64,000 nucleotides of DNA from Heliocidaris erythrogramma (Eukaryota > Echinodermata > Echinoidea > Camarodonta > Echinometridae), in the NCBI GenBank assembly GCA_025617745.1, contig CM046871.1:36242722-36306721 (forward strand). The letters are read 5' to 3'. Shown here piece after piece: positions 11,601 through 25,272 of this stretch (position 1 is its first letter; each line of letters opens with the position of its first letter). Below the pieces are notes generated by a model that saw only the letters and a program-made list of their open reading frames with translations, ran no database searches and was not told the origin of the DNA. The translations under genes and the position numbers were made by a program.

Positions 11601-13068
11601 TGCACAGCACTTTGCAATAGACATAACATGCAAAATAAGGCATTTTATTACTTGGTTTGTGATTGTTTATGTTATAATAGTCGTAGAGGATGGTAAAATG
11701 ACAAGTAAAAAGAAGCAAAAAAAAAAAAAAAAAAATCGGCCCCGGGGATCGAACCAGGTACCTTGACCATGGTAGTCATGTGCTTTACCGATAGACCAAA
11801 ATATTTCCCATAGAGATAACACGTAAACGAAAAACGTGATTCTCAAATCCCATTTGGTACTGAAAAATTGGGCATGATCCCGACATCTGATCAAAAATTG
11901 GAGGGCTTACTAATAAAAGCTTATAGTCTCAGCTACAACATATTAAAATCTGGAAGGAAATAGACCAAAAATAACTGAGATACTGCTCAGAGAACGATGT
12001 CATGTAGATTCATGATTCGAAAAAAAATCATCTTCCATAGACATAACACGCAAATAGGGAAAAATTTGACATGTCGTCTTTAATTGAAGATTTCAGTGTG
12101 ATGACGTCATCAAAATGAATAATGGTGGCAGGATGTCTCGTAGAGAATTGTTGCAGCTATAACATATCAAAATTTGGGAGAAAAACGACCAATAATTACG
12201 AATCTAGAGCCAAATTTGCATACATGTGATGACGTCAAAACATGAAAAATGGAAATTTTGACTTCAGGCGCCATTTTGATGACGTCATAATGTATATAAG
12301 GATGAAATGATACATGAAATGAAATCTATGATTCATACCCTACCTGATGATGACAAAAAATTTGGGGGTCAACGGACTATCTAACGAGCTACAATGAATT
12401 TTGTAGAGGCATGTTTTTGCACGTTTTTACGTTATTTTCGCCATAGACGCGCGCACGGATTTCGAACTTTAACGCGCCCGTACGATCTTATTATTGATTG
12501 AAATTGATTCCAAATTGATGGAAATGATGAAGAAAGGTGTCAGGATTGCAAATCAATAAAAAAAACAGCGTTCTAACGTTATTTACGATTTGTGCGCGCG
12601 TAAAACGCGCGCGCGGACGCTTACGCACGGACATTTTTGAAATGCTCAAAATGACCTGAAACGTGTGCAGACTTGATCCTACGTGATTTTGAGCATTTTA
12701 AAATTTTGACGCGCGCGTACGCGTACGTCCTGACCTCTAGATGACCTGTGAGGACATGACCTGATGACCCGTCATGTGAAGTTTATGTGATGTAAATATA
12801 GTTGATTTTTGATGATCGATTATGAAGATATAATCGATCTTGTAAATTTACAAAATGGCGTCTTGATGACGTCATGATAAACTGATGACCTTGAATGAGA
12901 TGCCACATCTTAACATTAACATGTCTGATCAGTGACGAAAATTTGAAGAAAATTGAGAATGAACTTTTTGAGAAATCATGGTAACAAGAAAATGGGCGAA
13001 AAATAAAAATAAATAAATAATAATAATAATAATAAATAATAAAGAAGAAAAATCTTGACGAAATTAAG

Positions 13069-13226
13069 AGGTGATCTGTCGATGTACGACAGATCACCTA
13101 ATAAAGAAGAAAAATCTTGACGAAATTAAGAGGTGATCTGTCGATGTACGACAGATCACCTAATAATAAAGAAGAAAAATCTTGACGAAATTAAGAGGTG
13201 ATCTGTCGATGTACGACAGATCACCT
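13069..13226. repeat. Three tandem 3' hairpin modules at the unit 3/unit 4 junction
   Basis: The perfect hairpin AGGTGATCTGTCG-ATGTA-CGACAGATCACCT (13-bp stem, 5-base loop) occurs at 13069-13099, 13131-13161 and 13196-13226. Each copy is preceded by about 30 bases containing AAGAAGAAAAATCTTGACG. The second arm repeats, inverted, the subterminal motif found at the 5' end of every unit. Confidence 0.9.
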
Positions 13227-15297
13227 AATAATAACTAGAGTTTAATTCGTCATGACGAATTAGGTGATCTGTCTTTCACTTTGTACGATCATGATTGTAA
13301 TCAGGATGATCATAATAATGGGGAAATGCTAAACTGAAGATAGGAAGTCAAGAATGCCATGAATGGAGATGCTTCTTGAGGACAGGAATGTAGCAAAATG
13401 TGTGAAACGGTCATTGTAAAAAGATTACGGTGATGATGATAATGGTGATGATGATGAAGATGATAATATAATGATAGTGATGATAATGATATTCATGATG
13501 ATTATGGTGTTGGTGATTTTGAAGATGATTGATGATATAATGATGATAATGATAATGATGATAATGATGGGGATAATGGTAAGGATCATGACTGCAATGA
13601 CAGTGACGTTAACCATGCCAAATATGAACGAGAAATCACATTTCGTTATGAAGATACGACCATAAGTTGATTTGTAGAAAATGGCGTCTAGATGACGTCA
13701 CAATAAGATAATTAAGATAATTGACTAAGCCAATTTTGAGAAATTGTGATATCTAATAGGACTAATGATATTGTAGGATAGCTTTAATACACGTCAGTGA
13801 AACAGATTTTCCATAGGGATATACATAAACCACTGCACAGCACTTTGCAATAGACATAACATGCAAAATAAGGCATTTTATTACTTGGTTTGTGATTGTT
13901 TATGTTATAATAGTCGTAGAGGATGGTAAAATGACAAGTAAAAAGAAGCAAAAAAAAAAAAAAAAAAAATCGGCCCCGGGGATCGAACCAGGTACCTTGA
14001 CCATGGTAGTCATGTGCTTTACCGATAGACCAAAATATTTCCCATAGAGATAACACGTAAACGAAAAACGTGATTCTCAAATCCCATTTGGTACTGAAAA
14101 ATTGGGCATGATCCCGACATCTGATCAAAAATTGGAGGGCTTACTAATAAAAGCTTATAGTCTCAGCTACAACATATTAAAATCTGGAAGGAAATAGACC
14201 AAAAATAACTGAGATACTGCTCAGAGAACGATGTCATGTAGATTCATGATTCGAAAAAAAATCATCTTCCATAGACATAACACGCAAATAGGGAAAAATT
14301 TGACATGTCGTCTTTAATTGAAGATTTCAGTGTGATGACGTCATCAAAATGAATAATGGTGGCAAGATGTCTGGTAGAGAATTGTTGCAGCTATAACATA
14401 TCAAAATTTGGGAGAAAAACGACCAATAATTACGAATCTAGAGCCAAATTTGCATAAATGTGATGACGTCAAAACATGAAAAATGGAAATTTTGACTTCT
14501 GGTGCCATTTTGATGACGTCATAATGTTTATATGGATGAAATGATACATGAAATGAAATCTATGATTCATACCCTACCTGATGATGACAAAAAATTTGGG
14601 GGTCAACGGACTATCTAACGAGCTACAATGAATTTTGTAGAGGCATGTTTTTGCACGTTTTTACGTTATTTTCGCCATAGACGCGCGCACGGATTTCGAA
14701 CTTTGACGCGCCCGTACGACCTTATTATTGATTGAAATTGATTCAAATTGATGGAAATGATGAAGAAAAGTGTCAGGATTGCAAATCAATAAAAAAAACA
14801 GCGTTCTAACGTTATTTACGATTTGTGCGCGCGTAAAACGCGCGCGCGGACGCTTACGCACGGACATTTTTGAAATGCTCAAACTGACCTGAAACGTGTG
14901 CAGACTTGATCCTACGTGATTTTGAGCATTTTAAAATTTTGACGCGCGCGTACGCGTACGTCCTGACCTCTAGATGACCTGTGAGGACATGACCTGATGA
15001 CCCGTCATGTGAAGTTTATGTGATGTAAATATAGTTGATTTTTGATGATCGATTATGAAGATATAATCGATCTTGTAAATTTACAAAATGGCGTCTTGAT
15101 GACGTCATGATAACCTGATGACCTTGAATAAGATGCCACATCTTGACATTAACAAGTCTGATAAGTGACGAAAATTTGAAGAAAATTGAGAATGAACTTT
15201 TTGAGGAATCATGGTAACAAGAAAAGGGGCGAAAAATAAAAATAAATAAAGAATAAATAATAAATAAATAAAGAAGAAAAATCTTGACGAAATTAAG

Positions 15298-15328
15298 AGG
15301 TGATCTGTCGATGTACGACAGATCACCT
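15298..15328. repeat. Single 3' hairpin module at the unit 4/unit 5 junction
   Basis: One copy of the 31-base hairpin, ending directly in CTAACTAGAG, so the next unit begins without any spacer. Confidence 0.9.
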
Positions 15329-18300
15329 AACTAGAGTTTAATTCGTCATGACGAATTAGGTGATCTGTCTTTCACTTTGTACGATCATGATTGTAATCAG
15401 GATGATCATAATAATGGGGAAATGCTAAACTGAAGATAGGAAGTCAAGAATGCCATGAATGGAGATGCTTCTTGAGGACAGGAATGTAGCAAAATGTGTG
15501 AAACGGTCATTGTAAAAAGATTACGGTGATGATAATGGTGATGATGATGAAGATGATAATATAATGATGGTGATGATAATGATATTCATGATGATTATGG
15601 TGTTGGTGATTTTGAAGATGATTGATGATATAATGATGATAATGATAATGATGATAATGATGGGGATAATGGTAAGGATCATGACTGCAATGACAGTGAC
15701 GTTAACCATGCCAAATATGAACGAGAAATCACATTTCGTTATGAAGATACGACCATAAGTTGATTTGTAGAAAATGGCGTCTAGATGACGTCACAATAAG
15801 ATAATTAAGATAATTGACTAAGCCAATTTTGAGAAATTGTGATATCTAATAGGACTAATGATATTGTAGGATAGCTTTAATACACGTCAGTGAAACAGAT
15901 TTTCCATAGGGATATACATAAACCACTGCACAGCACTTTGCAATAGACATAACATGCAAAATAAGGCATTTTATTACTTGGTTTGTGATTGTTTATGTTA
16001 TAATAGTCGTAGAGGATGGTAAAATGACAAGTAAAAAGAAGCAAAAAAAAAAAAAAAAAAAATCGGCCCCGGGGATCGAACCAGGTACCTTGACCATGGT
16101 AGTCATGTGCTTTACCGATAGACCAAAATATTTCCCATAGAGATAACACGTAAACGAAAAACGTGATTCTCAAATCCCATTTGGTACTGAAAAATTGGGC
16201 ATGATCCCGACATCTGATCAAAAATTGGAGGGCTTACTAATAAAAGCTTATAGTCTCAGCTACAACATATTAAAATCTGGAAGGAAATAGACCAAAAATA
16301 ACTGAGATACTGCTCAGAGAACGATGTCATGTAGATTCATGATTCGAAAAAAAATCATCTTCCATAGACATAACACGCAAATAGGGAAAAATTTGACATG
16401 TCGTCTTTAATTGAAGATTTCAGTGTGATGACGTCATCAAAATGAATAATGGTGGCAAGATGTCTCGTAGAGAATTGTTGCAGCTATAACATATCAAAAT
16501 TTGGGAGAAAAACGACCAATAATTACGAATCTAGAGCCAAATTTGCATAAATGTGATGACGTCAAAACATGAAAAATGGAAATTTTGACTTCAGGCGCCA
16601 TTTTGATGACGTCATAATGTATATAAGGATGAAATGATACATGAAATGAAATCTATGATTCATACCCTACCTGATGATGACAAAAAATTTGGGGGTCAAC
16701 GGACTATCTAACGAGCTACAATGAATTTTGTAGAGGCATGTTTTTGCACGTTTTTACGTTATTTTCGCCATAGACGCGCGCACGGATTTCGAACTTTAAC
16801 GCGCCCGTACGATCTTATTATTGATTGAAATTGATTCCAAATTGATGGAAATGATGAAGAAAGGTGTCAGGATTGCAAATCAATAAAAAAAACAGCGTTC
16901 TAACGTTATTTACGATTTGTGCGCGCGTAAAACGCGCGCGCGGACGCTTACGCACGGACATTTTTGAAATGCTCAAACTGACCTGAAACGTGTGCAGACT
17001 TGATCCTACGTGATTTTGAGCATTTTAAAATTTTGACGCGCGCGTACGCGTACGTCCTGACCTCTAGATGACCTGTGAGGACATGACCTGATGACCCGTC
17101 ATGTGAAGTTTATGTGATGTAAATATAGTTGATTTTTGATGATCGATTATGAAGATATAATCGATCTTGTAAATTTACAAAATGGCGTCTTGATGACGTC
17201 ATGATAACCTGATGACCTTGAATAAGATGCCACATCTTGACATTAACAAGTCTGATAAGTGACGAAAATTTGAAGAAAATTGAGAATGAACTTTTTGAGG
17301 AATCATGGTAACAAGAAAAGGGGCGAAAAATAAAAATAAATAAAGAACTAGAGTTTAATTCGTCATGAGGACGAATTAGGTGATCTGTCTTTCAATTTGT
17401 ACGATCATGATTGTAATCAGGATGATCATAATAATGGGGAAATGCTAAACTGAAGATAGGAAGTCAAGAATGCCATGAATGGAGATGCTTCTTGAGGACA
17501 GGAATGTAGCAAAATGTGTGAAACGGTCATTGTAAAAAGATTACGGTGATGATGATAATGGTGATGATGATGAAGATGATAATATAATGATGGTGATGAT
17601 AATGATATTCATGATGATTATGGTGTTGGTGATTTTGAAGATGATTGATGATATAATGATGATAATGATAATGATGATAATGATGGGGATAATGGTAAGG
17701 ATCATGACTGCAATGACAGTGACGTTAACCATGCCAAATATGAACGAGAAATCACATTTCGTTATGAAGATACGACCATAAGTTGATTTGTAGAAAATGG
17801 CGTCTAGATGACGTCACAATAACATAATTAAGATAATTGACTAAGCCAATTTTGAGAAATTGTGATATCTAATAGGACTAATGATATTGTAGGATAGCTT
17901 TAATACACGTCAGTGAAACAGATTTTCCATAGGGATATACATAAACCACTGCACAGCACTTTGCAATAGACATAACATGCAAAATAAGGCATTTTATTAC
18001 TTGGTTTGTGATTGTTTATGTTATAATAGTCGTAGAGGATGGTAAAATGACAAGTAAAAAGAAGCAAAAAAAAAAAAAAAAAAAATCGGCCCCGGGGATC
18101 GAACCAGGTACCTTGACCATGGTAGTCATGTGCTTTACCGATAGACCAAAATATTTCCCATAGAGATAACACGTAAACGAAAAACGTGATTCTCAAATCC
18201 CATTTGGTACTGAAAAATTGGGCATGATCCCGACATCTGATCAAAAATTGGAGGGCTTACTAATAAAAGCTTATAGTCTCAGCTACAACATATTAAAATC

Positions 18301-21300
18301 TGGAAGGAAATAGACCAAAAATAACTGAGATACTGCTCAGAGAACGATGTCATGTAGATTCATGATTCGAAAAAAAATCATCTTCCATAGACATAACACG
18401 CAAATAGGGAAAAATTTGACATGTCGTCTTTAATTGAAGATTTCAGTGTGATGACGTCATCAAAATGAATAATGGTGGCAAGATGTCTCGTAGAGAATTG
18501 TTGCAGCTATAACATATCAAAATTTGGGAGAAAAACGACCAATAATTACGAATCTAGAGCCAAATTTGCATAAATGTGATGACGTCAAAACATGAAAAAT
18601 GGAAATTTTGACTTCAGGCGCCATTTTGATGACGTCATAATGTATATAAGGATGAAATGATACATGAAATGAAATCTATGATTCATACCCTACCTGATGA
18701 TGACAAAAAATTTGGGGGTCAACGGACTATCTAACGAGCTACAATGAATTTTGTAGAGGCATGTTTTTGCACGTTTTTACGTTATTTTCGCCATAGACGC
18801 GCGCACGGATTTCGAACTTTGACGCGCCCGTACGATCTTATTATTGATTGAAATTGATTCCAAATTGATGGAAATGATGAAGAAAGGTGTCAGGATTGCA
18901 AATCAATAAAAAAAAACAGCGTTCTAACGTTATTTACGATTTGTGCGCGCGTAAAACGCGCGCGCGGACGCTTACGCACGGACATTTTTGAAATGCTCAA
19001 AATGACCTGAAACGTGTGCAGACTTGATCCTACGTGATTTTGAGCATTTTAAAATTTTGACGCGCGCGTACGCGTACGTCCTGACCTCTAGATGACCTGT
19101 GAGGACATGACCTGATGACCCGTCATGTGAAGTTTATGTGATGTAAATATAGTTGATTTTTGATGATCGATTATGAAGATATAATCGATCTTGTAAATTT
19201 ACAAAATGGCGTCTTGATGACGTCATGATAAACTGATGACCTTGAATGAGATGCCACATCTTAACATTAACATGTCTGATCAGTGACGAAAATTTGAAGA
19301 AAATTGAGAATGAACTTTTTGAGAAATCATGGTAACAAGAAAATGGGCGAAAAATAAAAATAAATAAACTAGAGTTTAATTCGTCATGACGAATTAGGTG
19401 ATCTGTCTTTCACTTTGTACGATCATGATTGTAATCAGGATGATCATAATAATGGGGAAATGCTAAACTGAAGATAGGAAGTCAAGAATGCCATGAATGG
19501 AGATGCTTCTTGAGGACAGGAATGTAGCAAAATGTGTGAAACGGTCATTGTAAAAAGATTACGGTGATGATGATAATGGTGATGATGATGAAGATGATAA
19601 TATAATGATGGTGATGATAATGATATTCATGATGATTATGGTGTTGGTGATTTTGAAGATGATTGATGATATAATGATGATAATGATAATGATGATAATG
19701 ATGGGGATAATGGTAAGGATCATGACTGCAATGACAGTGACGTTAACCATGCCAAATATGAACGAGAAATCACATTTCGTTATGAAGATACGACCATAAG
19801 TTGATTTGTAGAAAATGGCGTCTAGATGACGTCACAATAAGATAATTAAGATAATTGACTAAGCCAATTTTGAGAAATTGTGATATCTAATAGGACTAAT
19901 GATATTGTAGGATAGCTTTAATACACGTCAGTGAAACAGATTTTCCATAGGGATATACATAAACCACTGCACAGCACTTTGCAATAGACATAACATGCAA
20001 AATAAGGCATTTTATTACTTGGTTTGTGATTGTTTATGTTATAATAGTCGTAGAGGATGGTAAAATGACAAGTAAAAAGAAGCAAAAAAAAAAAAAAAAA
20101 AAATCGGCCCCGGGGATCGAACCAGGTACCTTGACCATGGTAGTCATGTGCTTTACCGATAGACCAAAATATTTCCCATAGAGATAACACGTAAACGAAA
20201 AACGTGATTCTCAAATCCCATTTGGTACTGAAAAATTGGGCATGATCCCGACATCTGATCAAAAATTGAGGGCTTACTAATAAAAGCTTATAGTCTCAGC
20301 TACAACATATTAAAATCTGGAAGGAAATAGACCAAAAATAACTGAGATACTGCTCAGAGAACGATGTCATGTAGATTCATGATTCGAAAAAAAATCATCT
20401 TCCATAGACATAACACGCAAATAGGGAAAAATTTGACATGTCGTCTTTAATTGAAGATTTCAGTGTGATGACGTCATCAAAATGAATAATGGTGGCAAGA
20501 TGTCTCGTAGAGAATTGTTGCAGCTATAACATATCAAAATTTGGGAGAAAAACGACCAATAATTACGAATCTAGAGCCAAATTTGCATAAATGTGATGAC
20601 GTCAAAACATGAAAAATGGAAATTTTGACTTCTGGTGCCATTTTGATGACGTCATAATGTTTATATGGATGAAATGATACATGAAATGAAATCTATGATT
20701 CATACCCTACCTGATGATGACAAAAAATTTGGGGGTCAACGGACTATCTAACGAGCTACAATGAATTTTGTAGAGGCATGTTTTTGCACGTTTTTACGTT
20801 ATTTTCGCCATAGACGCGCGCACGGATTTCGAACTTTGACGCGCCCGTACGACCTTATTATTGATTGAAATTGATTCAAATTGATGGAAATGATGAAGAA
20901 AAGTGTCAGGATTGCAAATCAATAAAAAAAACAGCGTTCTAACGTTATTTACGATTTGTGCGCGCGTAAAACGCGCGCGCGGACGCTTACGCACGGACAT
21001 TTTTGAAATGCTCAAACTGACCTGAAACGTGTGCAGACTTGATCCTACGTGATTTTGAGCATTTTAAAATTTTGACGCGCGCGTACGCGTACGTCCTGAC
21101 GTCTAGATGACCTGTGAGGACATGACCTGATGACCCGTCATGTGAAGTTTATGTGATGTAAATATAGTTGATTTTTGATGATCGATTATGAAGATATAAT
21201 CGATCTTGTAAATTTACAAAATGGCGTCTTGATGACGTCATGATAACCTGATGACCTTGAATGAGATGCCACATCTTGACATTGACCAGTCTGATAAGTG

Positions 21301-21426
21301 ACGAAAATTTGAAGAAAATTGAGAATGAAATTTTTGAGGAATCATGGTAACAAGAAAATGGGCGAAAAATAAAAATAAATAATAAATAATAAATAAATAA
21401 AGAAGAAAAATCTTGACGAAATTAAG

Positions 21427-21532
21427 AGGTGATCTGTCGATGTACGACAGATCACCTAATAATAATAATAAATAAAGAAGAAAAATCTTGACGAAATTAA
21501 GAGGTGATCTGTCGATGTACGACAGATCACCT
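21427..21532. repeat. Two 3' hairpin modules at the unit 7/unit 8 junction
   Basis: Hairpins at 21427-21457 and 21502-21532, separated by AATAAT-rich sequence; the second abuts unit 8. Junctions after units 1, 2, 5 and 6 have no hairpin module. Confidence 0.9.
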
Positions 21533-23313
21533 AACTAGAGTTTAATTCGTCATGACGAATTAGGTGATCTGTCTTTCACTTTGTACGATCATGATTGTAA
21601 TCAGGATGATCATAATAATGGGGAAATGCTAAACTGAAGATAGGAAGTCAAGAATGCCATGAATGGAGATGCTTCTTGAGGACAGGAATGTAGCAAAATG
21701 TGTGAAACGGTCATTGTAAAAAGATTACGGTGATGATGATAATGGTGATGATGATGAAGATGATAATATAATGATGATGGTTATAATGATTATGATGATA
21801 TAATGATGGTGATGATAATGATGATTATTGATGATGTGATATTCATGATGATTATGGTGTTGGTGATTTTGAAGATGATTGATGATATAATGATGATAAT
21901 GATAATGATGATAATGATGGGGATAATGGTAATGATCATGACTGCAATGACAGTGACCTTAACCATGCCAAATATGAACGAGAAATCACATTTCGTTATG
22001 AAGATACGACCATAAGTTGATTTGTAGAAAATGGCGTCTAGATGACGTCACAATAAGATAATTAAGATAATTGACTAAGCCAATTTTGAGAAATTGTGAT
22101 ATCTAATAGGACTAATGATATTGTAGGATAGCTTTAATACACGTCAGTGAAACAGATTTTCCAGAGGGATATACATAAACCACTGCACAGCACTTTGCAA
22201 TAGACATAACATGCAAAAGAAGGCATTTTATTACTTGGTTTGTGATTGTTTATGTTATAATAGTCGTAGAGGATGGTAAAATGACAAGTAAAAAGAAGCA
22301 AAAAAAAAAAAAAAAAAAATCGGCCCGGGGATCGAACCAGGTACCTTGACCATGGTAGTCATGTGCTTTACCGATAGACCAAAATATTTCCCTTAGAGAT
22401 AACACGTAAACGAAAAACGTGATTCTCAAATCCCATTTGGTACTGAAAAATTGGGCATGATCCCGACATCTGATCAAAATTGAAGGGCTTACTAATAAAA
22501 GCTTATAGTCTCAGCTACAACATATTAAAATCTGGAAGGAAATAGACCAATAATAACTGAGATACTGCTCAGAGAACAATGTCATGTAGATTCATGATTC
22601 GAAAAAAAGTCATCTTCCATAGACATAACACGCAAATAGGGAAAATTTGACATGGCATCTTAATTGAAAATTTCAATATGATGAGGTCATGAAAATGAAA
22701 ACCGTGGAACTGGTCTTGTAGAGAATTGTCTCAGCTATAACATATCAAAATCTGGGCGAAAAACGACCAATAATTACGAATCTAGAGCCAAATTTGCATA
22801 AATGTGATAACGTCAAAACATGAAAAATGGAAATTTTGACTTCTGGCGCCATTTTGATGACGTCATAATGTTTATAAGGGTCAAATGATACATGAAATGA
22901 AATCTATGATTCATACCCTACCTGATGATGAAAAAAAATTGGGGGGTCAACGGACTATCTAAAGAGCTACAGTGAATTTTGTAGAGGCATGTTTTTGCAC
23001 GTTTTTACGTTATTTTCGCCATAGACCGCGCACGGATTTTGAACTTTGACTCGCCCCGTACGACCTTATTATTGATTGAAATTGATTCCAAGTTTGATGG
23101 AAATGATGAAAAAAGTATCAGGATTGCAAATCAATCGAAAAAACAGCGTTTTAACGTTATTTACGACTTACGCGCACGCATAAACGCGCGCGCGGACGCG
23201 TACGCGCGGAAATTTTTGAAATGCTTAAAATGACCTGAAACGTACTCCAATATGAGACCTTCTTGATTTTGAGCATTTTTAAATTTGACGCGCGCGTTAC
23301 GTGCGCGTCATGA

Positions 23314-23813
23314 NNNNNNNNNNNNNNNNNNNNNNNNNNNNNNNNNNNNNNNNNNNNNNNNNNNNNNNNNNNNNNNNNNNNNNNNNNNNNNNNNNNNNNN
23401 NNNNNNNNNNNNNNNNNNNNNNNNNNNNNNNNNNNNNNNNNNNNNNNNNNNNNNNNNNNNNNNNNNNNNNNNNNNNNNNNNNNNNNNNNNNNNNNNNNNN
23501 NNNNNNNNNNNNNNNNNNNNNNNNNNNNNNNNNNNNNNNNNNNNNNNNNNNNNNNNNNNNNNNNNNNNNNNNNNNNNNNNNNNNNNNNNNNNNNNNNNNN
23601 NNNNNNNNNNNNNNNNNNNNNNNNNNNNNNNNNNNNNNNNNNNNNNNNNNNNNNNNNNNNNNNNNNNNNNNNNNNNNNNNNNNNNNNNNNNNNNNNNNNN
23701 NNNNNNNNNNNNNNNNNNNNNNNNNNNNNNNNNNNNNNNNNNNNNNNNNNNNNNNNNNNNNNNNNNNNNNNNNNNNNNNNNNNNNNNNNNNNNNNNNNNN
23801 NNNNNNNNNNNNN
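23314..23813. other. Assembly gap of exactly 500 N
   Basis: The run of N is a placeholder of round length. It interrupts unit 8 of the array and is followed by unrelated sequence, so the true unit number and gap size cannot be read here. Open frames crossing it are meaningless. Confidence 0.99.
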
Positions 23814-24236
23814 TTAAAGGGGAAGTCCATCGTGATATCATGTTGGTTTTAAAAGAAGCAGAGATATTGAAGACAATGATTTTATGGAAGTTTGAGAAAA
23901 ATCTGATGATGAATAAGAAAGTTATGAATGAATGAATCAGTCACCGAGCACAGATTGGCAACTTTGCCCTGTACTTAAAGGAATCATAAATTTCCATTTT
24001 CTCTATAAAAAATATTCAATCATACCATGCACCTTTCATGTAATCATTTCTCATATGTTGTACACAAAATCTTTATCAAACAAATCAACGGAGTTGCCAA
24101 TTTGTGTTTGATTGATTGCAACTTCAAAAATTCATAATTTCTTACGTCTAATCGGATAGTGCTCATAAATTCACTCTAAAATGTTTTGTCATTTTTCAAC
24201 ATTTATTGAACTAAATTCTAGGGTGGAATTTCCCTT
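23814..24236. mobile_element. MITE with AAAGGGGAAGTCCA-type terminal inverted repeats
   Basis: Begins TTAAAGGGGAAGTCC and ends GGTGGAATTTCCCTTA. It shares internal words (ATGGAAGTTTGAG, AGTTGCCAATTTGTGTTTGATTGATT) with the element at 49507-49956, so both are members of one family. No coding capacity is visible. Confidence 0.65.
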
Positions 24237-24395
24237 ATATTTCAAATATATCTTCATTAACCTTATTAAACTGTTAGTAGTGTTTGTGATTCCATTTGTG
24301 GCACCCAAATAATTTACTGTAAAACCATTAACTATCATGGCATGAAACTCAAACTGATGATGACAAACTGTTTCAGGGGAACTTATGGGCCCTTA

Positions 24396-24571
24396 TGGGG
24401 TGTTGCAAGAAAGTTGCGATTGATTGCAAGTTGCAACTGATCGGTACTGACCAATCAAAATCATTGTTGCAAGCGCATCTTCTTGAATGGGCAGACCCTG
24501 AACCATTCAGAATGGTTGTTATAATTTGCTTTACAATTTTCGATTGATTGCAACTTTCTTGCAACACCCCA
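24396..24571. mobile_element. 176-bp MITE with long terminal inverted repeats
   Basis: Opens TGGGGTGTTGCAAGAAAGTT and closes with its reverse complement, followed inward by CGATTGATTGCAA on both sides. Flanking sequence to about 24960 shows no gene. Confidence 0.75.
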
Positions 24572-24967
24572 CTGATTAGATACACAAATATTGGTGCTGT
24601 GATTTATGAAAGCATGACATTTTAGGAAACTGGATCTGTCACGAAATTCACGAAAAAGTCTTATTCACAAATGTTTATGGTTTGGCAGTGGAGATGATTG
24701 AATATACTGAAATACAGCTATAGTCTGCTGCCTATTGCTCTGCCAAAATGATCTGAAATAAAATCAAATTTATATTTTTCAAATACAAAGTTTTGCATAT
24801 TTGTTGTGTTGTTTATAGTTCTTATTAAATTCCATGAGTTCTGGAAAATGAAACCTAAAACCATTTTGGGATTATCAAATTTGGGGAGAGATTATCATTT
24901 TTAAAAGGGGGAAAAGAAAAAGGGAAACAAAAGAAGGACCCCTTCCCACTGGCTGATCAATGTCATT

Positions 24968-25230
24968 CAGTGGCGGATATAGGGGGCACATGCCCCCCCC
25001 CCCCGTTAAATTTTTTTTTTGCTCGTCAGGGAATTATGGAGGGAAACTGGACCCCCCCCCCCCACTGAGCGAATTTTTGTTGACAACCCCCCCCCCCCCC
25101 CCCCCCCCCCCATTGAGCGACTTTTTGAGAAGCTGGCGAGACCAAAAAAATACGGGTCTACCTTTTCCAAAAGTTGACAAACCTTCATTTGTGTGCCCCC
25201 CCCCCCCCCACCATCATGCATCCGCCCCTG
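24968..25230. mobile_element. hAT-like MITE with poly-C tracts
   Basis: Ends are CAGTGGCGGATATAG and CATGCATCCGCCCCTG, matching the CAGGGGCGGATCC termini of related elements at 38-42 kb. Four poly-C runs interrupt it. The internal words AATTATGGAGGGA and CCTTTTCCAAAAGTTGACAA are shared with the 38-42 kb copies. CAGGGGCGGAT-type ends fit hAT MITEs; the assignment is tentative. Confidence 0.6.
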
Positions 25231-25272
25231 TCATTATGCCTTTGCATTTCTTCATACACTTAGTATGACTGG

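Larger units (their letters stand above)
6943..23313 (+). repeat. Macrosatellite: eight head-to-tail ~2-kb units of a Helentron/HINE-like non-autonomous element
   Basis: Units start at AACTAGAG at about 6943, 8953, 10997, 13233, 15329, 17346, 19367 and 21533, giving lengths near 2.01, 2.04, 2.24, 2.10, 2.02, 2.02 and 2.17 kb; the eighth is cut by the assembly gap. Units 1-7 look almost identical; unit 8 is more diverged in its second half. Order inside a unit: a palindrome around TTCGTCATGACGAA, the subterminal repeat ATTAGGTGATCTGTC, a GATGAT-rich microsatellite, a tRNA-derived module on the minus strand, five TGACGTCA palindromes, a CGCGCG-rich block, several hairpins, then an A/T-rich (AATA)n end sometimes followed by a module ending GACAGATCACCTAAT. 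That last motif is the exact inverse of the 5' subterminal repeat. No long conserved ORF exists; open frames here run through the tRNA-like part and T-run and vary with run length. Subterminal inverted repeats, a 3' hairpin, an internal microsatellite and tandem copies are hallmarks of Helentron-derived HINEs, so I infer rolling-circle-type ancestry. Confidence 0.85.

Noticed and set aside
13784-14128. Repeated 114-codon open frame in the array (also at 15877, 17900, 19918)
   Set aside because: It reads through the tRNA-like module and the T-run as poly-Phe; its length changes with homopolymer length between units, so it is not protein-coding.
6943-23313. CRISPR-like array, because of regular repeats
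   Set aside because: Units are 2 kb, with no short direct repeats separated by unique spacers, and the host is a eukaryote.
23285-23935. ORFs crossing the N run
   Set aside because: They exist only because N codons are not stops.
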